A DNA stretch of 64,000 nucleotides, from contig NW_004454281.1 in assembly GCF_000283155.1 (NCBI RefSeq), positions 130,066-194,065 of the forward strand, written 5' to 3'. This DNA comes from Ceratotherium simum simum (Eukaryota > Chordata > Mammalia > Perissodactyla > Rhinocerotidae). The translations under genes were made by a program, and so were the position numbers. Positions 11,886 to 23,459 of this stretch are shown one piece after another. Numbering within the stretch: position 1 is the first letter of the stretch; every line of letters starts with the position of its first letter. A model generated the notes under the pieces. It did not search any database. It saw nothing but the letters and a program-made list of their open reading frames with translations, and was not told where the DNA came from.

Positions 11886-12399
11886 GCCTGCATGCCCCGG
11901 GTTCGGTTGCAGAAACGCAATTGGGGCTCTTGCAGAGGCCGAGCGAAGCCTGTTTGCGCTCTGCTAAGGCCAGGGCGAGCCCTCCCCAGGGGCCACAGAC
12001 CTCCGCTTCAGAGGCCCCATGTGTAGGCAGCCCCCTGACGGGTTTGCCCGCTGGGCCCCCTGCTCTCGGGGGTCCTCAGTCTGGTGTGGGGGGCTTGGAT
12101 CTGTGAACTGGCAGCAGGGTGGCGCTGAGGAGGGGCCGGGAGGGGCTTCGTCCTGGTGAGGGGCTGTGGAAGATCCGAGCACACAGCTGGATTTTCAGGC
12201 CAGGAGCTGTCCCTTCAAGTGTCTGGATTGCAGAGGCCTCTGGAGCCAAGAGCCCAGAGTGTCGCTGGAGATCCGGGCCGACTTGGGCCACTCTCGGCTG
12301 AGCAAAGTGCCAAAGAGCATCATTCGAGGCCACCGAGAGTGCTGCTCAAGCAGTCACGGTCCCACTTTCTCCTCCTGCACCTTGGAGATGCCTGCTTCT

Positions 12400-13019
12400 A
12401 AGCCATGTTCATCTCCACCTTCTGGCAGATACACTTTATTTTTTCATTGTTTATCTCTATTTCTGAGATTTCAGTGCCAAATATTCAGTCGTTTTTAAAA
12501 GATAATGTTGTGGTCAACCATATCTTGCTCAAAGTTAAACCCTGCACCCAGCCCTTGGAGGGTGATCTGGAAGATCGGCTTGCTGTGCCCCCGCCCCAGG
12601 CCTCCTTGAAGGCAGCCGCTGTTGCCCTGTTCCCTGTTTTTCCAAGTGGTTACCTTCACATTTCTGTTCCTACCCCAGCTCCTCTTCTCCAGCACACTCC
12701 CCAGTGTGCTGTCTCGCTACCATCAGTTAAATTCATAACCAGTGTTTCCCAACCCAGGTCACATAAATGCACTTTACCGCCCTGCCACAGGGTAGGGGAG
12801 GGTACTATGGTGACCCTCCCGCTCTTGTATGGCCTTCTCTTTTTCCTGGATTTTACAATTGACTTTGTCTTTTCTCTCTTGTCCCATCTGCCACCCTCAT
12901 GTGCTTGCTCTTCTCCACCTCAGGCGTTCTACTGAGTCTCATTTTACCTGGCGGAGGTCTTACCCCAGGCCTTTGTTCTGCTGTCCCCCCCTGGGTGAGG
13001 CATGCTGTGGCCCCTTCAC
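12400..13019. other. pyrimidine-rich intron stretch, unidentified
   Basis: AT- and pyrimidine-richer than its flanks (tttattttttcattgttt near 12427). It may be decayed repeat continuous with the LINE-like block to its right. I could not name it. Confidence 0.35.
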
Positions 13020-13910
13020 AGCTGCCCAGGACTTCCTTTCATCACCCAATGTTTCCTGGGCCCCATGCATTCCTCTTTTGGGGTTTATGTCCTTGTTTCA
13101 GCTGAAGGACATCCCCAGCTAACTCTGTACGGAGGGCGCAGTGAAGAATCATTCTGCGAGTCCTTGTGTGTTAGCAAATCCATTCAAGCTGGAGTAGCCC
13201 AGTCCAGAATTCCGTGTTGAAAATACTTTCCCCTCAGAGTTTTGAAGCCATTGCAGTTTTCTTGTCTTCTGGCGTCCAGTGTGCGGTGGAAAAGTCTGAT
13301 GCCGCGTTGCTTTTCCCCCGAGAGCTTCAGGCCTCTCTTGACCCCCAGAGGCCAGAAACTGCTCTGTGACTGTCATCCATTGTGTGGCCCTTGCCCAGTG
13401 GAGGCCGAGTCTTCGGCTCTAGGAGATTTTCTGGTATTATTTCTGTGATAACTTTTTTCCCTTCTATTTTCTCTTTCTGGAACTCCCCTAGGACAGGCGT
13501 TGGACCTATATTTGTCTTCTGAATCTCATCATTTTTTTTTCTCTTTCTCTTTTTGTTTTTCTTTCTGCAAGACTTTCTTGACCTTGTTTTCCAACCCTTC
13601 TATTGATTTTTTATAATTTTAGCAATTCTATTTTTAACTTCCAGGCACTCTTCTTGTTTTCTGATGGCTCCTTGTTCATAGCACCCTGTTCTTGTTGTAA
13701 ATCCTCCTCTGTCCCTATAAGGACACTGAGTAGATTTTTTCCTAATTTTTACTTGTTCCCCTGCACTGTGCCTGCTTCCTCCAGAGTCGGTTTCCCTCTT
13801 GTCTGCACTGGCGCATTTTCCAGACGCTTGCTTTTCTGGTCACATTACAGGGAAGCACTGAAGCTGCTTAGATGCTCTGTTGAGAGTGCGGCTTGTCAAC
13901 GTTTTGGGTG
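13020..13910 (-). repeat. ancient LINE-like fragment (L1/HAL1 ORF1-type), antisense
   Basis: Words such as 'cttgtcttctggcgtccag', 'ttctctttctggaactccc', 'ttccaacccttctattga' and 'cttcttgttttctgatgg' occur in the order found in an old mammalian LINE repeat. On the minus strand that repeat reads as an L1 ORF1-like coiled-coil and nucleic-acid-binding segment. Here it is heavily diverged and has no open frame. L1M versus HAL1 assignment is uncertain. Confidence 0.5.
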
Positions 13911-15944
13911 ATCAGGCAGGAGCCGCATGGCGCCCCCGCCCGCCCGGAAGCAAGTGGTGGAGACCATTTCTGTGGGTGTTTCTCCCCGGGAGCAGCCCCG
14001 TCGCCTGGCTTTCTGCCCCTCCCAGTGGTGCTCCATCGCCATCATCTTGGGTCTCAGGAGTGGGGGAGAACCTCTGTCTCCAGTGTGGGTGGCTGGTGGG
14101 CAGGGAGGGGACCGCTGGGTGTGCCAGTAGTGCATGAGAAGCGTCAGCGATCGCATCCACGCTGTGTGGGCGGGGCCATGCAGGGGGTGGGTCGGGGGCT
14201 TCAGGCCTGTCTTTGAGCCTCCTCGCTCCACCCCCGGGCTGAGCTCTGCTGAGGTGGGAAGGTGGTTCTAGGCTCACCTGCAGCGCAGTCTGCCCTCTCT
14301 TGGACAAAGCAGAGCTGTCAGGCAGGTGGGAGCGCCCCGAGATTGCCCCAAAGCAGAGCAATCAGCATGGCCCCAGGGTGCTGCTCCTGAACAGTGGGCC
14401 CCACCCCCCTGGGCTCCTCACCTGAGATGGGGCTGACCAAGGTCAGACCGGCAGAGGCCCCACCCCAGTCTCTGGGGAGGCAGGACACAGGCCACAGAGC
14501 CAGTGCCCAGGAGGGGGTGCCCAGTGGGGTTTCCAGGCTAGAGGTGGGTGCTGGCCTGTTGTCATCTTCATGTCACTGGTGTGGAGACAGACTCAGAGCA
14601 GGCCGGCAGCTTCCCCAGCCACTTGGTGAGGGAGTACAGCGTCCGCATCTGAGCCTGGGGTTGCCGGACCACAGGGCCCACCTCAGCCAGCCCAAGGAAC
14701 AGAAAGCCTAGGCCGAGGACAAAGCACTGTGGGGGGTCAGGGAGCCCAGAGCATGGGGGTCTCAACAGCTGGCCCACTGCAGGGGGAATAGCTGCCCCCC
14801 TCTGCTCTGTGCATCTCTGGGGCTCAGGGTCTCCCTGGTGCCCTGTGGTCACCTCACCTCTCCAAGCCTCAGTGCCCTTGTCTGAGGAGTAGAGGTAGAC
14901 GGTCACCCCCTCACTGTGCCGTGGGATGTGGTGAAACCTCCAGGAATGAGGGAAGTCTGTGCCTTGGTCCACCCCAGGAGGCTGAGGGCCCCCGTCGCTC
15001 CCCTTCCTCCTCCTTTCCCTCCCCTCTCGTGCTATGTTAGGCTGGGCGGCAGTGGTGGACTGGCAGGGCCTCCCTGGAGACACGCTCGTCCAAGAAGCTC
15101 CCGTGCAGCTTCAAGGCACTGATGCTGGAATGGGGTGTCTTGGGACGTGGCCGCCAGCACCAGCCCGCCACTCCCTGGCCTCTGGGCTCCCTGCCCTTGC
15201 ATGAGGCTGGCTTTGCCCCCGGCCGGCTCCTGGCTGCCTGTAACGTGAGGGTCTTGCACGTGACTGGTGTGATGACGATGATGGTGACAAGGACCGTGGG
15301 CCTTCACAGACTACTTTCTGTTCCAGATCCTGGACTGAATCTCAATGTCCTGGGAAGTGCATCAAAACTGACTTGCCATGTCCCCTCCTCCCAGCCCAAG
15401 CGGGCAGTGTGATGCTAGTGGGTCAGCGAGCTGCCCTGGGTGTGACCTGGCCACAGAGCCCTAGAGGGGGGCGCAAGGTCCCAGGGCAGTTGAACTGGCC
15501 CAGAGACCCCTCTGCCCACCCCAAAACCACCTTCCCCAAGATTCGTCTCCCTGAAGTGTCGTCGTCATCCTGCAAGTGGGGACCGCAGTCAGCACCTCCT
15601 CTCTGGGGACGTCCGCCCTCTGCTCCTCATGACCAGCGTTGGCTGCGGTGCTTTAAGTTGTGCTCTTTGACGTGTTTGATTGCGAGCCTACCCGCAACAT
15701 CTTTAGCAAAATGATTGTTTTTCTTTTGACCTGCAGAGCTTTTCAGAGTCACCTTCTCACCACCCCATGAGAGGCCACTGGGCTGTCCGCCCCAGCCATG
15801 TGGCCTCGGCAGGACAGTGGCCTTCTCTGACCCGTGGTTTCCTTTTCGTTAGGTGGAGGTTCGAGTGACCTCTGTGGGGCCTTTGTGAGGGTGCCAGTGG
15901 CAACACCCACACGCAGCAGGGGCTTGCTGTGCTCCCATCACAAG
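13911..15944. other. intron stretch without named feature
   Basis: Mostly GC-rich. A MIR-like word (cacctctccaagcctcagtg) lies at about 14855. An AT-richer patch at 15645-15735 (gtgctttaag ... aaaatgattgtttttctt) could be a small conserved element. No exon is supported. Confidence 0.5.
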
Positions 15945-16125
15945 CCAAGTCGGCAAACTGTTTCTCTAAAGGGCCAGATACTAAATCATTGCAGCTCTGT
16001 GAGCCGCGCCAGGAGTCGTCACCACTCCACCCTGCCGCAGGAGCGCAGAGCAGCCACGGGAGACACACAGGTGCCGCCGCACATCAATAACACATTGTTT
16101 ACAAAAACAGGCGACAGCCAGCGGG
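15945..16125 (+). mobile_element. hAT-Charlie-type non-autonomous DNA transposon fragment (MER3-like)
   Basis: Words 'cggcaaactgtttctctaaa', 'gggccagatactaaat', 'gagcgcagagcagccac' and 'tttacaaaaacaggcg' appear in the order of a common eutherian hAT-derived element (ggcaaactttttctgtaaagggccag ... tttacaaaaacaggcggc). The end beyond about 16110 is lost. The exact family name is from memory and uncertain. Confidence 0.6.
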
Positions 16126-17684
16126 CTGGTCTGCCAGATGCCAGGAGAACAGGAGCACGAGGGCCCATCGGCTCTGACAAGAGTTCACTCTGGTCACCTG
16201 GACGCGGTGCGCTGGCCTCAGCTGGTGGTGACTGCAATGGGAGCATCTCGGGCTGAGGGTCATTTGCGGCCTCTCGAAACCCTCATGCCCTGGAAAGCAC
16301 CAGCCTCCCCACTTGTCTAGGCCGGGGCGCTCACCAGGCCACACTGGGCTTCTCCACGGTCTTGGCAGGTGCTGCCCCCACCCCCCTGCAGATGTTAAAC
16401 CCGTCGCAGAGGCCCGAGCCCCGCTGGTGAGGAGTGTTTGTGAGAGCTTGGCTGTCCTGGGACCGCTCAGGTGGCTGCAGGTCAGCCGCTCCCTCTGGGC
16501 TGGAGCTGATCCCGGGGGGCGAGCAGACGGGGGCCGCCAAGACCTGCGCCTGTCTCTTCACAGCGGAATGAATCCTGCTTGGGCAGAGGCCGCCAGTCTG
16601 CCTTGTCGGTGATGTTGAGCAAGTGCCGAGGGCTCGAGAGGATGTGGGGACATGCCTTCCGTGCTCTCCCACAGCAGAGGAGAGCAGACCTTCTCCTGCC
16701 CTGGCACCTGGGAGGGCTTCCGTGTCTGTCTGGTCTATCACAGCAACCCCTGTGCCCTGATCCACCCTGGCCCCAGCAGCCAAAGGCCTGAGAGTGCACC
16801 CTGAGTGTGCATTCCTAGGGTGTGTGCCCTGCGTGTGTACTTTGCCCTGTTGGAGTTTGAGGCTCTAGACCTCAAAAGAATGGTCAGCTTCGTGCAGGCA
16901 GCAGAGGCAGGGTCCCAGGAGGAGCTGGCCTGGATTTGGGGGGAGGGCAGGACCCAGTGCTGTTGGCCCCACCAGGCTAGGCACCCCCTCTTGGACAGGA
17001 GCTGGCGGTGAGAAGGGGTCAGGCCTGGTGGATGGGCATGGTGGTGAGTGTGGCAGTGCAGGGCCCAGGCCCCAACACCAGGAGTACCCCCTTCCTGAGC
17101 CCCCAAGGGCAGGGACATGTCAGCCACCGGCCGCTTCCTCATGAGTGTCTTCTGGGGACTTGAGCCCATGCTGGCCGCTGGATTGAATTAGCAGAGGGAC
17201 TGTGATGAGCTGGTTGTGGAGACAGAATTCTCCAGGTAATTGGGCAGTGGGCATTTGTTGGTGGCCTGATGGAGGGGTGCCAGCCTCCTGTTGGGGAGGG
17301 GATGCTGGCTGAGGCCCTGGAGCACTGGGGTCGGGGGCAGCCTCCAGATGCTGGCATCCTCAGCTCCCTGTGCAAGCTCCCTGGGGTGGGGGCCAAGGGA
17401 GGTGGGCATCAGGTAGAGATACGTGGGCTGGACAGGGCAAGGTTCCGGAGCCTCCAGGCCAGCAGCCCCGCCTTGGCCAAAGGTAATTCCCGAGGCCTGG
17501 TTGCCAGGCCAAGGATCCTGCCCATCAGAGAGCCTGCCTGGACCCTCACCCTGACAATGGGCTCTGGGGCTCCTCCCCTGACATCCCCCTGCCGTCTGGG
17601 GCCAGCTCAGGGCTCCAGGACCCCTTAAATCCCCCATGTGGTGCATGCCATGCGGCAGGGTGACCGCCTATGGTCAGCCCCTCC

Positions 17685-17800
17685 TGGATCACAAGTGTCA
17701 CGAGCCGAGGTCTGCATCCTGGTCTCGGGCCTGCAGTGCCCAGCGCAGCGCCTGGCCCAGGCACTGCCTGCGTGTTTGCTGAGTGAGTGCATGAGGGTTG
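17685..17800 (+). repeat. L2 LINE 3' end, sense
   Basis: 'gatcacaagtgtcacgagc' ... 'gtgcccagcgcagcgcctgg' ... 'tgtttgctgagtgagtg' follow the L2 3' consensus order and end in a degenerate GAGT repeat. Confidence 0.6.
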
Positions 17801-18109
17801 GGTGAGTGAGTGCAGCCCCTACCACAGGCCGCCCCTTGGAAGCGCACCATGGGGCAAGCTGTGCGTCCAGGGCCCCCAGCTCACCAGTAGGCTGGGCCCC
17901 TCCCCTGCAGCCGCGGTTTCCTTAACTCAAAAGGGGCCTAGGCTGCCCTCCCAGCTGCTGTGTGGGCTGGAAATTTGGGGCGGCACTGGAGCTTGGGTTC
18001 AGGGTGGGGGTGATGGGTAAGGTGGGGGTGGAGAGCTTTAACCCTAACTGCCCTGCAAGGCCTTTCAGCGACCGGTCACCGTGGGGGTGGGAATCCTGCT
18101 AGCCCTGGG

Positions 18110-18190
18110 GCTGCAAGCAAGTGGCCCCCCCGAACTTCATTTTCCTCACCTGTAAAATGGGCCGATAAACTAGACCCTCACAGAGTTCAG
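18110..18190 (+). repeat. MIR SINE fragment, sense
   Basis: 'gaacttcattttcctcac ctgtaaaatgggccgataa' matches the right half of the MIR core well. Confidence 0.6.
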
Positions 18191-19134
18191 CAGACAGAGG
18201 GGCTCAGGCAGCACAGAACAGTCAGGAGGCTGGTCTTGCCAGCTCTGCCCATGCTGGGCCTCAGTTTCTCCCACTGCACACAGCTTGGCCTGGAACTGTT
18301 CAGCTCTGGGCCCAGCACCCTCCTGCCGTGGAGGATGACCTTGCCTATTATCAACCCGGCCAGCTCGACCTGCCCCTGCAGCCACCACCCCAAGAAGATC
18401 AATAAGGAGCGGGGCCTCCAGGGGCTGGCAACTACGCCCCCAGGAGATGCAGGGCCCCGAGGGTGGGCTGCCCCGTGGGAGCTGCTGTCACCCTCCTCTT
18501 CCTGCACCTGGAGCTAGGGAAGGGGCCCAGGAAATGCCATGGGCATGCACACTGCTTCCGTCGTGTCTGTGGACCAGAGGACGGACGGAACGTGGGTGGT
18601 GAAGTGTGAGAAGTGAGTGAAGACCGAGGGGGGCCAGATGGACGACGGGGGGGGGGGCGGGTGAGCCAGTCGCTAGCGGAGGGGGAGGGTGTGAGCACAG
18701 CACTGCCGGGGAGCCCTGACCCTCCGCGTCTTGTGGAGGACACCGGCCCCCCACCCCCGCCCAGAGCTATTTCTGGCCTCAGTGTGCTGAGCTGTGGCCT
18801 CCTGTTCTGCCTTGTAATTGCGGTCTGTGACGTGACCCTTCATGGGACGTTCTTGGTGCTCCAGAGGGTCCTGAGCCGACCCGTGTGCTGGCTGTGCTAT
18901 AGCTGCCCACCCCCTCCACAGCCTACTGACCCCAGCCTCCTGAGGGGGTGGGCAGCAGCTGAGAATCTCCTGGAGATGTCCCCTCCCAGCCACCCATGGC
19001 ACAGGAGGGAGCCGTGGGCCCCAGCGCCCCGCTACAGAAGGGCCACACCATGGCTGCTCTTCAGGCTTGGGCTGAGTGTGCCTCCTTCCCTCTCCCACCC
19101 TTCCTCCTGGACCTCCCTGGGTGGGAGCCAGCCA

Positions 19135-19230
19135 GGGGTTAGCCGCTCGCTGCCTCAGTCTCTTAGCCTGTAAAATGGGCTCACGATGCTGAGGAGACAA
19201 TTGATTCTTATGCAGCTCTGAATTCCACCT
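19135..19230 (+). repeat. MIR SINE fragment, sense
   Basis: 'gctgcctcagtctcttagc ctgtaaaatgggctcacgatg' matches the MIR core right half. Confidence 0.55.
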
Positions 19231-20640
19231 TTTCATAACAGCCGGTGGACCCACTTAATGACCTCCAAAGTGAGTGTTCCTGCCACCCCATTGCAGCGGG
19301 AGCATGGAGGCCCGAGGTCACGAAGCCTGTGCCCTGGGCCTCTCAAGCTACCAGCCCCGTGCTGTCTCTGTGGCCTCACCTGGGGGGGCAGAGGCGTCCC
19401 CATGGGACCTCAGGGAGCTGCACCTTCTGGACCTCAACCCCGGGCTGGGGGCCCCGGGAGCAGCGGGGGCCAGGGAACACACCAGAGACCGCCCCTGGCC
19501 TGCAGCCTCCAGCAGTCCCTGCCCCTGAGCTGCTGAGCTCTGCAGCCGCCTGCCCGACGCCCACTGGCTCCCGCGGCTGCTGGTGAGTCCCCAGAAGCCA
19601 CCCGCCCCCGCTGGCTCCCTCCCTTCTCTTCTCCTTCCCTCCTCCCTCCACCTGCCTCCCCCCTTGCGGTGACCATCAAGGGGAACCTGGGCCCTTTGCT
19701 GTCCAGGAGCTGCGGCAGAGTGAGGATGCCTGTGCCCCTCGGGGCCAGCCCCAGCTGGCGCCCCCCAGCCTCCTAGGCCTCTGGCTCCATGGTCTTGTCG
19801 GCTGTCATTCCTGCCCCATCTGGCTGCCCCAGCGGGAGAAGCCCTGAGCAGAATCCAGTCACTGTCCCCCTCTATCCTCCCAGGCGGGAGTGGCTGGTCG
19901 TCCCCCAACCTCGGCCCTCATGCCCCAGCCACTGATCCTGAGCCAGACCTGGGCTAAGGCGGGAGCCCTTCGCCATGACCCGGTGGGCCCCTCCATGGGG
20001 AGAGCACTGGAGGAGGCCCTGGCCATTCTGTGGTGAGGCCTGAGGAAAGAAGGAGCGAAAAAAAGTCTCAGGGATGACGGGAAAGGGACTGGTTTGGGTT
20101 TGTGCAAAGCTCAGGTGGCCTGGTGGCCAGGTGTGGGACTGTGATGGCTGCAGGGGCCTGGAGGTGCCTTGCCATGGTTTCCGTGAGTGAGACCTGGAGT
20201 TGTGGCAGGGCTGTTTTCTTGCCACATGTACCTAGGAGCGAGCTGGCCATGGGTGCTCACTGAAAACTGGGACCCAGGGAGGCTGGGCACGAGTGGGAAG
20301 TGGGGCCGAGGGGAGGCCGGCAGCCAGCTGGAGCCGATAGGCAGGCTGGGTTGAGAGGAAGGAGAGGCAGCCAGGGCAGGGTGCAGCCCGGGGCCTCCGA
20401 CAGATGGGCAGGACCCTCGAGGGTGCAGATCTGGAGGCCAGAAAGGCCTTCTGGCTCAGGGGTTGCAGAGGCCAGAGAGGACCGAAAGGGGATGGGACCA
20501 TGGGTTGGGCTGGGAGGACAGCCGGGGGAGAGGACGGGGAGGCCTTTTAGGGTTGGGAGGCGTCAAGTGAGTGACCAGGTCCAGCCCATGCGGTGTGGTC
20601 AGGGGACGCCCTCCCACTAACTGGTGGGGTTGCCCGTGTC

Positions 20641-20905
20641 CCTAGGACTCCTGCCATGACTGTGAGGCCACACTCCAAAGTTGGGTTTGATTATCTCATA
20701 AAAAGACGCCCCCTCTGCTTGCTCAGCAGAGGGGTTGCCATAGAGATCAGCGGGCAGGCCCCAAGAGGGGCCGGGCTGGAGCCGATTACTGTGGCTGCAG
20801 CAAGGAGAAAGCCCACCGCCAGCCACGCCGCTGACAGCAGGGCTACTGTGGAGGGACCGACCCTCAGAAGTTAGTGTCCCAAAAGCGTTTGGCTCGGCAG
20901 GGACA
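20641..20905. promoter_or_regulatory. candidate regulatory block with 9-bp stem and X-box half-site
   Basis: A perfect 9-bp inverted repeat, cccctctgc (20710-20718) and gcagagggg (20726-20734), is separated by ttgctca. It is followed at once by gttgcca (20734-20740), a half-site of the RFX X-box. Upstream is an AT-richer ttgattatctcataaaaag patch. No repeat family recognised. Regulatory role is inferred only from motif content. Confidence 0.25.
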
Positions 20906-22025
20906 GAGCTGTGTCTTTGCGCCCGATGCCAGCTTCCCGGCAGGGCTGAGCCACGCAGCTGCTCTGCCACTGGCCCCCACAGCGTGGCTCAGCAAAGGAG
21001 TCTCGCTTGGGGCGTTCTTAGAGTGGGCATAGCCCCAGGCACGTGGCTCATGGCCTCCTGGGGGCCCGGGTTGGGGAGGGCTGGAGGTGGGAGGAGCTGA
21101 CAGGTCTGGTGAAGTCAACTGGCCTGACCGCAGCCGAGCTGACGGACCAAGGCCAGAGGCCCGGGAGCCACGGGCTGGGGTGTGGCGGGGACACAGCTGT
21201 CAGTGATGTGGTGGGTGTGCTCATGAGGGTGGCTGCTGACATAGCCCAGTCAGTGGTGTGGACAGGAGCATGGCATGGTGCAGTTGGTGACGTGGCACAG
21301 TTGTGATGTGGCACAATTGAGGACATGACCCACCCGTGGTGGGTCCAGAGCCTGGCCGAGTGAGTTCCTGGGGTCTCACCCCACCCTGTCTCAGGTCTTC
21401 CTCTGCCACTGAGGTGTCAGGGACAGGAAGTGCTGTTTTCGTAGTGCAGGTACCTCCTGCAACAGCAGGTGAGATGCTGGTGGGAGCTGGCATAATCAGG
21501 CCCGACTTTCCCAAGGAGGCCCCCTAAGGAGAGAGCCGGGAGAGGGTGTCAGCAGACCGAGGCGCCCCCTCACGGCCTCCCCTGCATGGCCAGCCCAGGG
21601 AGGGGCACCAAGGCTTGGGGGGTCCTGGGCTGGGCTGCTTCTCTGGACCCCCATCCTGGGACTGCCGTGTCCCTGGCAGCCAACAAATGGCCCAGCCCAG
21701 CGGTAGGCAGAGCACAGAGGAGGCCCCCAAGCTGTGGGCGGGGGCTCCCAGGACCTGGGGACCAGAGTCCAGGAGGGTGCATCCCTCGTGACCGCTGCAC
21801 GTGCCAGCTTGCTGGGACTCTGGGCTTGGGGTGAGCATCTGCGCTGACCCAAGCAGAGAAGGCCCAGTGTGTGGGGTCACAGCATGGGTGGGGCCCAGAG
21901 GTCACGGTTCTGGGTGGGGGAAGCTGGGCCATGGTCCTCTCCTCCCTCCCTCCTGGCTCTCGCCCCAGCACTTAGCAGGCCGCATGTCTGCAGAATCCCG
22001 CTCTTAGCTAGCTGCCAAGGAAAGT

Positions 22026-22115
22026 GTTAGCTGTCAACGCAGGTGTTAGCTGTCAACACGGGTGTTAGCTGTCAACACGGGTGTTAGCTGATAACTCAAG
22101 TGTTAGCTGATAAGC
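22026..22115. repeat. 19-bp tandem repeat, about 4.5 copies
   Basis: Unit tgttagctgtcaacacggg. Two copies in the middle are identical, the first has cgcagg, and the last copies have changed to ataactcaag/ataagccata. A short local tandem duplication with progressive divergence to the right. Confidence 0.85.
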
Positions 22116-22157
22116 CATAACCCTCCCAGGGGGATTCACGTTTTAATCGACTCACTC

Positions 22158-22180
22158 CCGAAGGAGGAAATAACCTTCGG
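22158..22180. other. perfect 7-bp inverted repeat
   Basis: ccgaagg (22158-22164) and ccttcgg (22174-22180) flank aggaaataa. It sits next to the 19-bp tandem repeat in an AT-richer stretch of the intron. Could be chance or a small hairpin or dimeric site. Confidence 0.35.
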
Positions 22181-23459
22181 CATTCAAAGGGGGGGCTCTA
22201 ATGGTTGAATGACAGGCAATGAGCTTAGTATTGGGGCATGTGTCCCTGCCGGTGAGACCAGGCTGGACGCAGCACCCCACAGGGATCTCCTGCCCAGAGA
22301 GGTCATTGGTGAGGCCCCCGATGGGGGAGGGACTGTGCGGGGCTGGGCAGAACCCGTGGGGAGTGTATCTGGGTGGGAGGGTTGAGGTAACTGGTATTGT
22401 GCAGGGAGTGATTGGCGGGGAAGAAGTCAGCTCCTCACCGTGGGGAGGGGATCAAGCAGAGAGCGAGGCCGAGGGGAGGAGGCTGCAGGAGGTGCTCTCC
22501 TGCCAAGTCCGGAAGCGGAAGCGCTGGAAGCTGCTCTGCTCCGAGGAGGGTGTGTGGAGGAGGGAGCCCCTGCCTGAAGGGGGCTGCTGCGCCCGCTCTT
22601 CTGAGCCCCGGCCGGCCTGCACTCCTGCCCTGCCCTCGGCCTCCAGGCTCCTGATCTGTGGTGGGAGAATTGCTCCAGAGCCTGGGGCTCCCGGCAGTGT
22701 TTCCTGGGGACCCAGATCCTGCAGGAGGCCGCTGGGGGCTGTGGCTCCCGGCTCCCCCAAGGCCCCTGCAGTCTCCTCCTTAAAGCACAGCTCCCTGCAG
22801 TGGTGAGGCCTCAGAATCCGGCAGCCCTGGGGCTGCAGGGGCTCTGGGGGCCTGGGCAGGGCACGGGGGTCTGAGCCACAGCCCCTGAGGGCGCCCTAGG
22901 GAGGGGCTGCTGCGGAAGCTCCTGGAAGCCCAGCAGCTAACTGTGGGCAGGCCTGGGCCCGAGCCTTGGCTCAGGGCTCCTCTGCGTGAGCTCAGCCAGC
23001 CTGGTGCCCAGGTGTTTGCCAAGGGCCTCTCTCCCGGCCTGGCCTGTGGGCTGTGGGTCATGAGACAGGCCAGGGATCGCACTGGGACCGACAGTGATGG
23101 CAAGCAGGTCCAGGGGCCTCTGTGTTCGCTGGAGTCCCAAGGAGGTTTCTGCAGGCATGAGTGTCCATCCCAGGAGGCCTTCAAGTGGGCCCCAGCGGTG
23201 ACCCTGCTCACCCAACGTGGGAGAGGGGGGTGCAGGCACGTTAGCTCGTGGGTGTGAGTGCCGGAAGGGTGACGGGGGCGTCTGTGGGCGAGGTTCCTGG
23301 TGTGAAACAGGTGACCCCCTGGCAGGTTTTGGTGCAGTAGCTTCCGCATGGCGGGTGGAGCCAGAATCCCAGCACCTGAGATCCCAGCCCCTCCCAAGGG
23401 CCAATCCCAAGTCTCTGGATAACCCCCAGCCTGCTAACTGCCCCCTCCTCTGCCCTCAG

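Larger units (their letters stand above)
16126..20640. other. intron stretch with L2/MIR fragments, no gene
   Basis: An L2 3' end lies at 17685-17800, and MIR-like cores at about 18110-18190 and 19135-19230 (cctgtaaaatggg in each). An 11-base G run is at 18647-18657. Nothing else could be supported. Confidence 0.55.
150..23459 (+). other. RTN4R: RTN4R intron 1
   Basis: Single 23.3-kb phase-1 intron. The donor is gtgagt at 150. The acceptor is a pyrimidine-rich tract followed by tgccctcag ending at 23459. It holds simple repeats, MIR/L2 fragments, an ERVL-MaLR LTR, an ancient LINE-like block, a hAT fragment, a 19-bp tandem repeat and a few AT-rich blocks, all listed separately. No additional coding exon with splice sites and recognisable protein could be supported on either strand. 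The human intron hosts the microRNA gene MIR1286; I did not find a matching mature sequence here by eye. Confidence 0.9.

Noticed and set aside
150..23459. Ortholog of human MIR1286 in the RTN4R intron
   Set aside because: I could not find the mature sequence on either strand by eye. It may be absent or too diverged.
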